A DNA stretch of 5,806 nucleotides from G039029935 sp039029935 (GTDB lineage: Bacteria > Chloroflexota > Anaerolineae > Caldilineales > Caldilineaceae). Made by a program: the position numbers and the translations under genes. This document shows, piece after piece, positions 5,784 through 5,806 of the stretch (the stretch's first letter is position 1; each line of letters starts with the position of its first letter). The stretch spans positions 1 to 5,806 of the forward strand of contig JBCCFC010000913.1 of NCBI GenBank assembly GCA_039029935.1. The letters run 5' to 3'. Under the pieces are notes generated by a model. It made no database searches, was not told the DNA's origin, and saw only the letters and a list, made by a program, of their open reading frames with translations.

Positions 5784-5806
5784 ATGTTTCAAGAGTACAA
5801 AGCTGA
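5784..5806 (+). CDS. Possible start of a downstream gene (partial)
   Basis: ATG at 5784 opens a frame that continues to the window end (MFQEYKA plus a partial codon). The purine run AAAGAGG touches the ATG with no spacing; AGGA at 5769-5772 lies 11 bases away, which is long but possible. With only seven codons visible the call rests on position and direction alone. Confidence 0.25.

Overview
The window looks like bacterial chromosome, with every recognisable gene on the + strand. Base composition is moderate, becoming AT-richer around the ABC transporter 5' end and the esterase. Short intergenic tandem repeats (gggagata units and TGTCAAC-type heptamers) plus a large Vps62-like membrane protein suggest a filamentous bacterium such as Chloroflexota, or less likely a cyanobacterium. 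This placement is inferred from style, not from a marker gene.

Layout: (1) 1-93 is an open frame that probably ends an upstream gene. (2) 94-170 is a short repeat-rich spacer. (3) 171-2072 encodes a 633-residue protein with an N-terminal Vps62/DUF946-like region, a long coiled coil and four C-terminal membrane helices. (4) 2073-2509 is a 437-base non-coding stretch with three inverted repeats and a recurring TGCTAC word. (5) 2510-4624 encodes a 704-residue ABC exporter half-transporter, starting at TTG behind an AAGGAG ribosome site, with an unusual N-terminal extension. (6) 4766-5713 (or from 4706) encodes an esterase D/Fes-type alpha/beta hydrolase whose expected nucleophile serine is cysteine. 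(7) 5714-5806 is spacer, perhaps with the first codons of another gene.

The exporter and hydrolase are 141 bases apart (81 if the earlier start is used) with no terminator visible between them, so they may be co-transcribed. A plausible but unproven reading is that the exporter moves a small molecule or peptide that the hydrolase-like protein processes or binds. The Vps62-like gene is separated by the structured spacer and is probably its own unit. No CRISPR array, tRNA, rRNA, transposase or phage gene was seen. The strongest points for follow-up are the Ser-to-Cys change in the hydrolase, the Vps62/coiled-coil/membrane architecture, the exporter's N-terminal extension, and the structured spacer.
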